Shown: piece after piece, positions 1 through 9,200 of the stretch
How the letters are laid out: each line of letters opens with the position of its first letter
Numbering within the stretch: position 1 is the first letter of the stretch
NCBI GenBank assembly: GCA_027923505.1
Contig: BROI01000001.1
Span: 1 to 20,000, forward strand
From: Mayamaea pseudoterrestris
Taxonomy: Eukaryota > Bacillariophyta > Bacillariophyceae > Sellaphorales > Sellaphoraceae
Direction of reading: 5' to 3'
DNA length: 20,000 nt
Position numbers and translations under genes: made by a program
The notes under the pieces: generated by a model
What the model saw: only the letters and a program-made list of their open reading frames with translations
Databases searched by the model: none
What the model was told of the DNA's origin: nothing

Positions 1-2050
1 TCTGCCGTGCTCACTCGTTACAAACTCGAGCCGTACGTCGCCGTCTCGACCGTCGTTGGCGTTTCGAAAACGATGTTCCATTCAACATGTGTAGCATGCC
101 CATCGCCGCCCGGTCCCGCCGTAATCGTGGTACAGGTTCGCATCTTCGAACGTTGACATTCGCACCGCCTTCACGCGCGGCGTGGGCATGTTCCACGGAA
201 GCTCTCGCAGATCTTGCCGTACACACTGTAATCCCAATCCATCTTGTCAACTGTCGCGTATCGCTTCGTCCGTTGGAATCGAAACGTTGAATCGAATCGC
301 TCCATCCGGGTATCTTCGTGGGTATCCGCAATATGCTTCAACCGTTCCAAGTGCCCCGCTCGTGGCGCAGCTCGAATTCCCATAGTCATACAGCACAGTG
401 AATGTCGAATCGACATAAACTTACTGCCCATTGCAACGCACCAATTATCGATTGATACTCTCGTATTCCGTCGTCGTCAAGTTCTTTCGTTTCGTCGAGT
501 TCTCGATGATCGCCGTCGCGTAGTGGACTTGTCTGCGGTCGCGGTTCCTCGCCGAACATTTCTTTTGTAGTTCGCTAGTAGTCTTGTGACGTACTTCTTC
601 GTTCCGAAGCAGAGTACGCCGTCGTCGTCTCGCCAAACGTCTGCGCCCAAATGATATGCCAATGGACCGACGCCCTTCAACTTGTAGTTGTAGTTCCTCA
701 ATAAAAGATTCGTTAGTTCCTTCTGGATTCTTCATCGCTATCGCTAAATCGTCGACATACACACAAACGTATTCGTAGTGCGTGCCTTTATCGCGCATCC
801 ACACGTCCGGTTCTGCGATACACGGCATGAAGCCAATGTCGCGGAGCGTGTCTGCAAGTGCTCGTGCCAGCGTGCGCCCGACGTGCGAAGGACCGTGGCA
901 CGCCTTCACGATCGTGAGCGTGTGTGACCCTCGAGCTCCCCGAACTCCGGACCTGCCACGATATAAACCTTCTTTCGTTTTCGCTTCCAGATGCGTTGCC
1001 GACGTCAGCTGCCCACAGTTCCAGACCGTTGAGTTCCGCTAACATCGCTACCATTCGTAGACTTCGCAATGACATAACGCCTGAGTAAACTGAATCCTTC
1101 GGCGGCTCTGTCATATGTCCTCCTGCAACGAGTCGTGCTTTGTCGCAAATCGTGCTGACATCGAATATCATGCGCACGTTTATTCGTTTCACGGCGCCGG
1201 CATAACCTTTACCGACTCCTTTGATCTGCGAACGTGTCGTAATCATTTATCTGATTTAATCTCCGTTCGAATCGCATCCGTCCACAGCGTTTGCTGCTGA
1301 TCTCTGTCGAGAGCTTTCTGCATCTTTATAATTGCGCGGCAACCTACGCCGAATTTGTAGCGTACGCCGTTTGCTTTCGATTTTCGTTTCGCCGCTGTTA
1401 CCATCTGTCGAAACTTCTTTCGCTTCCGAGTGTAATGCTCCAGCTGCTTCCATCCTGGCTTGTCGAGTAAGCCGTGCTTGAGTCCATACTCTGTGATCGT
1501 TATCGGATCGTCCTTCTTCATGATCGCGAGAGGTTCCCACGTCGTCGTTCCGTCAGTCCATTCGACGAGAACGTTACTTGAACTTCCTTGTTGTCGGATC
1601 GTTCGTTTCCAAATTAAGCCCGTGTCCGGATTACCTTCGTGAATACTCAGAGTCGCCGGATCGTTTCGTATCTTCGTCCATCTGTCGTTCGATTAAATCC
1701 GACAGTTCGTTGTGTCAATATTAAGTCTTTCGCTGGCCTCTCCCATTTGGATTAGGAAACCTTCGCTGCGTTTTGAGAAGCTCAAGTACGCGTATTTGAT
1801 ATATTTGCATACAGTCGCGCATTTTCTGACCGTTGTTACGAAGCAGGTCCGATGAGTTTGCTTGAGAGAACAGTGAGGGCATTTATTCCTGATTCTTGCT
1901 CAGTCTGAAGAATCGCTGGTACGTTGGTGGTTCGCCATCGGAATTGTTTCGTCGTCGTTTCCTTCGAGTTGTCGTGACTACTTTCTGTCACATGCGTGCT
2001 ATGGTAGCGTCCTGTCGCGAGATCTGAGTTTCGTACTTGTTCGTTGCGCG
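1..2050 (-). pseudogene. Broken Ty1/Copia polyprotein, left arm of inverted repeat
   Basis: Read on the minus strand from 2050 down, this encodes the C-terminal half of a Copia polyprotein in several frames. A chromo-like segment ending in TWEPLAIM (about 1520..1580) comes first. Next are the RT fingers with NVRMIFDV and KARLVAGGHMTEPP (about 1110..1200), the palm motif ELWAADVGNA, then the catalytic YVDD at 748..759. After that come YKLKGVGPLAYHLGADVW (about 640..690) and the connection/RNase H part with DKMDWDYSVYGK (about 205..245). Short insertions and deletions change the frame at least four times, so no complete protein is possible. The same protein is encoded by the right arm at 2546..4881. 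The element runs off the left edge of the window before the end of RNase H, so its 3' LTR is not visible. Gag, protease and integrase are absent; the copy starts in the linker between integrase and RT. Confidence 0.85.
1..2050. repeat. Left arm of large inverted repeat
   Basis: This stretch is the reverse complement, with many small indels, of about 2546..4593. Anchor pairs are 31..45 with 4548..4562, 748..759 with 3847..3858, and 1991..2009 with 2589..2607. The sums of paired coordinates drift only between about 4593 and 4606, so the arms stay collinear throughout. The similarity fades near 2050 on this side and near 2546 on the other. The left arm probably continues beyond the window start. 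Confidence 0.88.
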
Positions 2051-2545
2051 TGTAGCTTCTTTCCAGAAATCTCCCCTCCAGACTCAGGGAAGGAAGGCAA
2101 CTCTCGTGGTTGCGCGCGAGACCACGTTGAGCGGTGTCCGTCAGAACGAGAAAAGTCATGTGCTTTGATGCAGATGACTGCAGATCCGAGGAAAGTCAAA
2201 ATAATTGAATGTAACAAAGGGAAATATCCGGCAGATTGAACGCTAAGGGGTGCGCCTCCCAGCGATTTGTTGCCAGGACGTTCCAGTATCACATTGGCGA
2301 ATTTAATCAGCAAAACCCAGCAATCTGGCGAACCCGAATCTCTGGAGGCTCTCCATCATTGGCTTAATGTGCGACGGTGACGTTCTCGCATGATTTTGCC
2401 CTGATGACCCGGTTCTGTGGTCACTTGAGGAATATTGAAGAAAGATCCTCACAGCCTTGCCAGTCTCCGACTTGGCATTGTCAAGAGCAGTCCGTTAGAG
2501 CGCATGGCGATAGAATTTTTTGCTTTTTCTTCGCTTGATTCGATC
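2051..2545. other. Spacer between inverted-repeat arms, no gene seen
   Basis: About 500 bases separate the two arms and do not pair with each other. I find no convincing coding frame, LTR end or RNA gene. The longest minus-strand open frame here (1999..2313) has no motif I recognise. A GAGGGGAG octamer on the minus strand at 2071..2078 resembles the polypurine tracts of the Copia elements, but no LTR-like TG start follows it. Confidence 0.5.
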
Positions 2546-4593
2546 GCAACTCGAACCAGCAGCCTCAGTCCAGATCTCTCGATAGGGACGCTACCATAGC
2601 ACGCATGTGACAGAAAGTAGTCACGACAACTACGAAGGAAACGACGACGAAACAATTCCGATGGCGAACCACGCCAACGTACCAGCGAAGTTCTTCAGAA
2701 GGGCTGAGCAAGAATCAGGGAATAAATGCCCTCTGTTCTCTCAAGCGAACTCATCGGACGCACCGTACGGAAGCGAACAGAAACGGTCAGGAAAAATGCG
2801 CGACTATCTCCGAATACATGAACGCTTCAGAAACGACAGGTTTCCTAATCCAAATGGGAGAGGAGCCAGCGAAAGACTTAATAAGTTACAACGAACTGTC
2901 GGATTTAATCGAACGACAGATGGACGAAGATATACGAAACGATCCGGCGACTCAGTGGGTATTCACGAAGGTAATCGGACACGAGCTTAATTTGAAACCG
3001 AACGATCCGACATACAAAGGAAGTTCAAGTAACGTTCTCGTCGAATGGACTGACGGAACGACGACGTGGGAGCCTCTCGCGATCATGAAGAAGGACGATC
3101 CGATAACGATCGCAGAGTATGGACTCAAGCACGGCTTACTCGACAAGCCAGGATGGAAGCAGCTGGAGCATTACACTCGGAAGCGAAAGAAGTTTCGACA
3201 GATGGTAACAGCGGCGAAACGAAAATCGAAAGCAAACGGCGTACGCTCAACCGGCGTAAGGTTGCCGCGCAATTATAAAGATGCGAAAGCTCTCGACGAG
3301 ATCAACGGCAACACGCTGTGGACGGATGCGATTCGAACGGAATTAAATCAGATAAATGATTACGACACGTTCGCAGATCAAGGAGTCGGTAAGGTTATGC
3401 CGGCGCCGTGGAAACGAATAAACGTGCACATGATATTCGATGTCAAGCACGATTTGCGACGGAAAGCACGACTCGTTGCAGGAGGACATATGACAGAGCC
3501 GCCGAAGGATTCAGTTTACTCGGGCGTTGTGTCATTGCGAAGTCTACGAATGGTAGCGATGTTAGCGGAACTCAACGGTCTGGAACTGTGGGCAGCTGAC
3601 GTCGGCAACGCATACTTGGAAGCGAAAACGAAAGAGAAGGTTTATATCGTGGCAGGTCCGGAGTTCGGGGAGCTCGAGGGTCACACGCTCACGATCGTGA
3701 AGGCATTATACGGTCTTCGCACGTCAGGCGCACGCTGGCACGAGCACTTTGCAGACACGCTCCGCGACATTGGCTTCATGCCGTGTATCGCAGAACCGGA
3801 CGTGTGGATGCGCGATAAAGGCACGCACTACGAATACGTTTGTGTGTATGTCGACGATTTAGCGATAGCGATGAAGAATCCGGAAGGAACTAACGGATCT
3901 TTTAATTGAGAACTACAACTACAAGTTGAAGGGGCCGGTCCATTGGCATATCATTTGGGCGCAGACGTTTGGCGAGACGACGACGGCGTACTCTGCTTCG
4001 GAGCGAAGAAGTACGTCACAAGACTACTAGCGAACTACAAAGAAATGTTCGGCGAGGAACCGCGACCGCAGACAAGTCCACTACGCGACGGCGATCATCC
4101 GGAACTCGACGAAACGAAAGAACTTGACGACGACGGAATTGCGAAGTATCAATCGATAATTGGTGCGTTGCAATGGGCAGTAAGTTTATGTCGATTCGAC
4201 ATTCACCGTGCTGTCATGACTATGGGAGATCCGAGCTGCGCCACGAGCGGGGCACTTGGAACGGTTGAAGCATATTTGCGGATACTTACGAAGATACCCG
4301 GATGGAGCGATTCGATTCAACGTTTCGATTCCAACGGACGAGCGATACGCGACAGTTGACAAGATGGATTGGGATTACAGTGTGTACGGCAAGCTGCGAA
4401 GAGCTTCCGTCGAACTGCCCAGCGCGCGCACAGGCGGTGCGAATGTCAACTTGATCGAGAATGCGAACCTGTACCACGATTCACGACGGGACGCGCAGCG
4501 ATGGCATGCACACATGTTGAATGAACAGTCGTTGATTGGTCGACGAAGACGGCGACGTACGGGTCGGAGTTTGTAGCAGCGAGAGCAAGATCA
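2546..4593. repeat. Right arm of large inverted repeat
   Basis: This is the partner of the left arm and is collinear with it in reverse complement. The right arm is the better preserved: it keeps a 363-codon open frame (2818..3909) where the left arm has at least four frame changes. Matching to the left arm stops at about 4593 only because the left arm reaches the window edge. Confidence 0.88.
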
Positions 4594-4881
4594 TGGATCT
4601 TCGCTTCCGCTACGCATGTTGGGAGTTCCGCTCGACGGACCACGCATGTTTGAGACAACAAGTCGGTAACGCAAAGCAGCAACCTACCGCACTCTAGTCT
4701 GACGAAGCGACACAATGCACTGGCATTTCACCGTGTACGCGAAGCGATTGCGGCGGGAATTATTAATTTCAACCACATCATGGGAACGACAAACCCGGCG
4801 GATGTACTTACCAAGTTTCTTCCACGGGCTACGGCAAGCAAGCACTTAAAGAACCTGCTCTTCAAGGAATCTAACTATTAG
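2546..4881 (+). pseudogene. Broken Ty1/Copia polyprotein, right arm: linker, RT and RNase H
   Basis: The main open frame, 2818..3909, holds a chromo-like motif (NVLVEWTDGTTTWEPL, residues 72-87) and the RT fingers (KARLVAGGHM, about residue 216). It also has the palm aspartate D261 in WAADVGNAYLE, VKALYGLRTSGARWHE, and the catalytic YVDD at residues 344-347 (3847..3858). A frame change near 3905..3945 leads to 3943..4359, with AYHLGADVW and IIGALQWAVSLCRFDI, the thumb and connection. Further changes follow near 4215 and 4480. RNase H remnants include TYGSEFVAAR (about 4555) and LTKRHNALAFHRV (about 4705), and the tail NPADVLTKFLPRA leads to a TAG at 4879..4881. Gag, protease and integrase are missing. 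It is clearly the same lineage as the intact element at 13220..19940 but a different family: that element has WVDD and a distinct sequence. Non-functional as it stands. Confidence 0.88.
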
Positions 4882-4890
4882 GTATGACTT

Positions 4891-4898
4891 GAGGGGAG
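4891..4898 (+). promoter_or_regulatory. Polypurine tract of right-arm Copia element
   Basis: GAGGGGAG lies 10 bases after the polyprotein stop codon. A polypurine tract primes plus-strand DNA synthesis in LTR elements and abuts the 3' LTR. The same octamer abuts the 3' LTR of the intact Copia element at 13615..13622, which supports the call. Confidence 0.65.
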
Positions 4899-5030
4899 TT
4901 GCAGGATGCGAACGAAAACAGCGAAAATCGGGCAAGTCACACCGAATGTCCGATAGGGTGACACAGCGGCCGTCGCGGCTCACCACACAGCCTCACGATC
5001 GCGTGATGCGTGGCAGCGACGGCTTCGAAG
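4899..5030 (+). repeat. Truncated 3' LTR of right-arm Copia element
   Basis: The LTR should start directly after the polypurine tract, at 4899 or 4900. No second copy is present in the window, so its length cannot be measured. The sequence runs into the truncated Gypsy pol somewhere near 5015..5050. The exact junction is inferred from where the Gypsy protein stops resembling an RT (around its residue 355). Confidence 0.4.
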
Positions 5031-6181
5031 CGATTCAACAAGTATATTGCTGAAACTAGTGCGTATAGACGGCGTATTAAATCAAACTTGGATTGAGCAG
5101 GAACGTTGCCGTTTACCATCCAATCGTGCCCAATCCAGCTCACGCGAGGCAACATAAACTCGCATTTCTTGAGCTTGATAGTAAGACGAAAATGGACAGC
5201 TGCTTCGCAAAGGCATGCGAATACTTGAAGGAGGTATTCCATGCAGTTGGATACGAGCAAAAGATCGTCAATGATGCTCTTGACAACAAACATGGCGTCT
5301 GGGCGAGCATGCGGCGGAAGGCCTTTGGAATCGTTGCGCTTGCGCGCCCAAGCAAGAACAATAGACATGAAGTGCTGAAAGACTGGTGATCCATTCATGA
5401 CTCCGAAAGGCATGCGAAGGAAGGCATACTTCTTGTCGTATGGTCCCCAGAAGGCGAGCTTATCATGCGTTTTGGGCGTGATGTCTATCTGATGGAATCC
5501 GGAGTCAGCATCAAGGCTGATGGCAAGCAGAGGACCTTTGGAATCATTGAGTAATTCAAGTGCATCAGCACAGCGAGGCATGCCAACTTTAATGGGGCGC
5601 GTGACTTGATTGAGCGGACCAAAGTTGGCGCAGAGTCGCCAATCAAATTTATTAATGTCGTCGCAATCTTCTTGATGAGGTTTGGCAGCGAGCACTAGCT
5701 TGAAGCCCCAGGGACCATGGTTTTCGTGGATAAGACCATTATGAAGGAGAGCATCAATATACTTCTGCATGATTGGCTGCTCGTGCAAACCATAGCGGGG
5801 TTGAGGAACACAGATAGGCTGCAAGCTACCTGTATCGATATGAAACAGAATGCCACGGACTGGTCGGCGCATGCCTTCTGGGTCAAAGGCGTCCCAATGG
5901 TCTTTTATAATGGCAATGATGCGCTCGCGAAGAAGAGGCGTGCAATTTGGTCCCACTTTTAAAGTGCTCTCCAAAAAGTGCGCGTGGGTATCATTCCAAA
6001 GTAGCAAGTCGTCGCGTGGAGGCAAATCCTCGATATCATCATTAACCAGAGACTTGCCTAACTTGGAGTGAATGAAATAGCTATCCGGCAAGCCATCCGC
6101 ATCGACAGGATGGTAATTAGACTGAGGCTTAGGATGCCATCGTTTAGCTGGTACAGTAATAGCGTACGAGCAACCGTCGAT
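4937..6181 (-). pseudogene. Gypsy-type Pol fragment: reverse transcriptase
   Basis: The frame is open from 6181 to a TGA at 4937..4939, with a TAG just upstream at 6182..6184. Counted from the TTG codon at 6091, it shows PQPRYGLHEQPIMQKYIDAL (residues 97-116), GPWGFKLVLAAKP, and FDWRLCANFGPLNQVTRPIK (149-168). The first catalytic aspartate is D194 in SLDADSGFHQIDI. Then follow KLAFWGPYDKKYAFLRMPFG (211-230) and the second catalytic pair D275-D276 in SIIDDLLLV. These are the standard RVT_1 blocks of Ty3/Gypsy elements. The usual Y/F-x-D-D is I-I-D-D here. Similarity ends near residue 355 and the rest is probably read into the neighbouring Copia LTR. The frame is shifted by -1 from the Gag-protease frame upstream. 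RNase H and integrase are absent, so the protein is not complete. Confidence 0.8.
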
Positions 6182-6226
6182 CTATCCTTGCAATTATCTT
6201 CTATCAAAGGCGTGTAGAGTCGCGGC

Positions 6227-6252
6227 GGCTCAGCGGCGCTAGCCACTGAGCC
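6227..6252 (-). promoter_or_regulatory. Stable hairpin 6 nt after the Gag-protease stop codon
   Basis: On the minus strand, two 11-base arms (6242..6252 and 6227..6237) pair completely, with one G-U wobble, around a 4-base loop (6238..6241, UAGC in RNA). The TAG of Gag-protease is at 6259..6261 and the gap is GGAGCA. The frame stays open beyond the TAG to about 6058. A stop followed by a short spacer and a stable structure is the layout of known stop-codon readthrough signals, for example that of gammaretroviruses. Function here is inferred. Confidence 0.5.
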
Positions 6253-6258
6253 TGCTCC

Positions 6259-9200
6259 CTATTCCAGAGCAAAGGAGACACGAGCAAGAGAAGCAGGCAT
6301 GACTGCAGCATCCACAGCTACTGGCGCCGGCGCAGCTTTGTTGGCAAACTCCACAATCGTTTTGGCTGCCTCCATAAAGGAGAGATGCTCTTCCTGAGCC
6401 GCAAGCGAGGGCGCTGGGAGCAGCACTGGGGCAATGGGCGCTGGCTGGCTGGCTGGAACGGGAGCCAGTGGAACAGGCGCAATGGGCGCTCCTAACATGA
6501 CTGGTGGCAAAGCTGGTGTCATGAATGCTGGAGGTGGTGCCGCAGCCGCAGTGACGGCTGTGATTGCCGCAGTGTTTGGTGTAGGAAAGACGTCGACAAT
6601 GGGACGGTACTCGCACGTGAAATCCTGAGCGAGCAGTCCAGAGCTGAACACATCCTTTCCTGTTGGTCCTGGCACACGATACATCTTGAAGCGGTGCTGG
6701 TCGGCGCGCCCAAAGATGACAGCAACAGGAATATCTTCTCCAAGTGCGAAGGTGAGCGACTGGCCGAAGGGCGTAGGGTACTCAACGGCGTGACGCAAGG
6801 TAATCTGATGAACTACTCCGTGAGCGGAGGCAATACCTGCGATTGTGTAGACTTGGCACTTGTCTTGCGCATTGAGGGCATCCGCAGAGAAGAAGCGAGC
6901 TTCAATACCTGGATGTTTCATAGCGAACTGTTGATGCCAGCTCAAGTTGCCTGCGCTGATTGTGGCGCAGGAGTCGTCCATGGCCGGCAATGGCACTGCA
7001 GTCGAGAGCGTTGGACCGACTACCAAAATGATGTGCGGAACAGTGGGTTCAACAGCGACCGATTTGAGTGGGAAACCACATGCCGCCGGAGCAGCTTGGA
7101 GGCTGAGCGAGCGCAAAACAAAAAGTGGAGCACGGTTTTGCGACGGTGGCTGCTGCTGCGGCGGCGACTGCTGCGACTGCTGCTGCTGCTGCTGCTGCTG
7201 CGGTTGCTGCTCTTCCTCAAGCTGACGCTGCTGCTGGGTTTCCCAAGCTGGGTGGTTGTTGACGTTCCGCTGGCCTGTCAGCGCCACAGTGGCAACTTGC
7301 GCCGATCCAAACTTGGGCGCTGCCGTCTTTGTTGGTCCATAACGCGCAAACTGACTTGGCGGGGCTGCAGCCTTGAGGCGTCCTCCACGTGGAATGCCGC
7401 GATAGTCCTGGTAGAAGTGGAAATTGTCAAAGAATTGACGCAGCGCTTCTGGATCCTCGCGATATGGGCAAGCGCCAAAGAGATGCTCAAGACTCCAGCA
7501 AGCAAAGCACGGGTTGACGCCGGGTGGAATGACCAGCGACTCGTCTTCAGGTGGAAACGGAAAGTCCTTCAATGGAAAGCGCGGCTGATTCTGCACAATA
7601 GTACGCTCGGCTTGCGAAAGGAAAGAGGCTTGATGGGACTGCTTGAAGGGTGGGTTGGCAGGCGCAAAACGTACACTGCGTTTCGTAGGACGCCCGCCGA
7701 GTTCATCTTCGGCGGCATCGTCTTCCATACTCGCCATGTAACGGTCATGCTGCAAGGACTTCTTTGTGGACTGAGACGCTGCGGTGGTGAGCGCCAGCGC
7801 TGAAGCTGCGCCATTGACCAGCTGCTCGCGAGCATGAATGATTTCAAGCAGCTTGTCGGCCTGCTGATTAATACTCTTCTCTTTAATGGTGGCAGCTTGC
7901 TTGATTTCTCCAATGGCGCCAGTGACTTCAACGAAAGCAAGCAAGTTGGAAGAGTCGGGTTCAACGTAACCAGCGTCGAGGAGGGCGGTTTTCAATTGCT
8001 GACTCAAATTGGTGAAGAAAAGCTGGACGACGTTAATGCCCCAGGCGGACGGCTTGCCTGGAAGCTGGTTGACTTTGCCAATGAACGCAATGGAGTAATC
8101 TGAGACGGTGAGGAATTGCGTGTCTGTCATCTTGATCTTGTCTAAAGAAGCGCGCAACTCGCCAAGTGACAAACGACTCAATTTGCCAACGTCAGGCCCA
8201 ATGTACTCTGCTTTGATTTGATTCAAGTGAACTGTTAAGACCAAGCGCGCCTCATACTCGCGAATGACTTGATCAATGTCTTCAGCAGACGCGTAAACAA
8301 TGCCATCTTCAGTGGTGGTGACGACATACGGGATGGGGTTGGCGCCGCAAGCCGTGGCAAATGAAGCTGCGTTGTCGAGAAGATGAGTATCGCCACCATA
8401 AGTGCCGCGAATGAAACGATTGAGGTCGGCGACATTATCAACTGCCATGATGGGGCCTGCTTTGCTCATGGTTGGAGTTGGAGTGGCAAGCGCTGCTTCG
8501 TCAAGACAAGTAAGTGGAGCGACTGGCATGGTGAGCTGACCGTTGGCGTCAAGACTGGGAACGACTTGCTGCAACAACTTGAAGGAGCAATCCAAATGGA
8601 ATGGAGGAAGATTCGGGACGAGCTTCGCGTAAGGACTGGTCTCCCAACTGACTTCCACATGCGCATCCAAGTACTTGACATTGTCAGGGCGAAGAGACGG
8701 ATTGACATTGAGCTGGCCTTGAATGCGCCGGCCAAAACCATCAACGAATCCGCCTGAAAGAAAATGGTCCGTCTTGAGCATCTCCGCGCGCAACCAGTCC
8801 TTGCTGTCGTTGGCGATACGCCAGACTCCTTTGGCATCAATGATGCGATCGAAACACTGCATCAATCTGTTGGTTTGCGCATGGTATGGCGCGCCTGAAC
8901 GCTCGAGGCTCGCAACAACACTCTTGAAGAACTGCTCCTTGACGAATGGTTCAGAGCAAAGAGACGGGACGGCGTCGACTTGAATCTTGTAGCTCCCTCC
9001 TAGATCCAAGATCATCGCGTCCTTGGCAAAGTTCAAAGCGTCGTACATGCCCGGATAGTCAGCAGAAAGCTTGGCGGCAGGTGTCGTGTTTCCGTTGCGC
9101 AGAGCAGACGGAAGCAAGCCGCTCGTGGTGCCATGTGAAGCATTGGGTGCTTGCTGGGTACGGTGAAGGGCTAGGACAGAGTTGTAGAGGCTGTTGAAGG

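Noticed and set aside
2071-2078. GAGGGGAG octamer on the minus strand in the inverted-repeat spacer
   Set aside because: It matches the Copia polypurine tracts, but no polyprotein end precedes it and no TG-type LTR start follows. One chance 8-mer in 20 kb is expected.
1-4593. Inverted repeat as a simple fold-back read artefact
   Set aside because: A missed-adapter read would leave only a short centre. Here about 500 bp of non-pairing sequence separates the arms. An assembly problem is still possible but not this simple form.
6694-7803. 369-codon plus-strand open frame
   Set aside because: It lies wholly opposite the Gypsy Gag-protease, which has a zinc knuckle and protease motif. The plus-strand protein is low-complexity (leucine/arginine runs from the CTG repeat) with no known motif.
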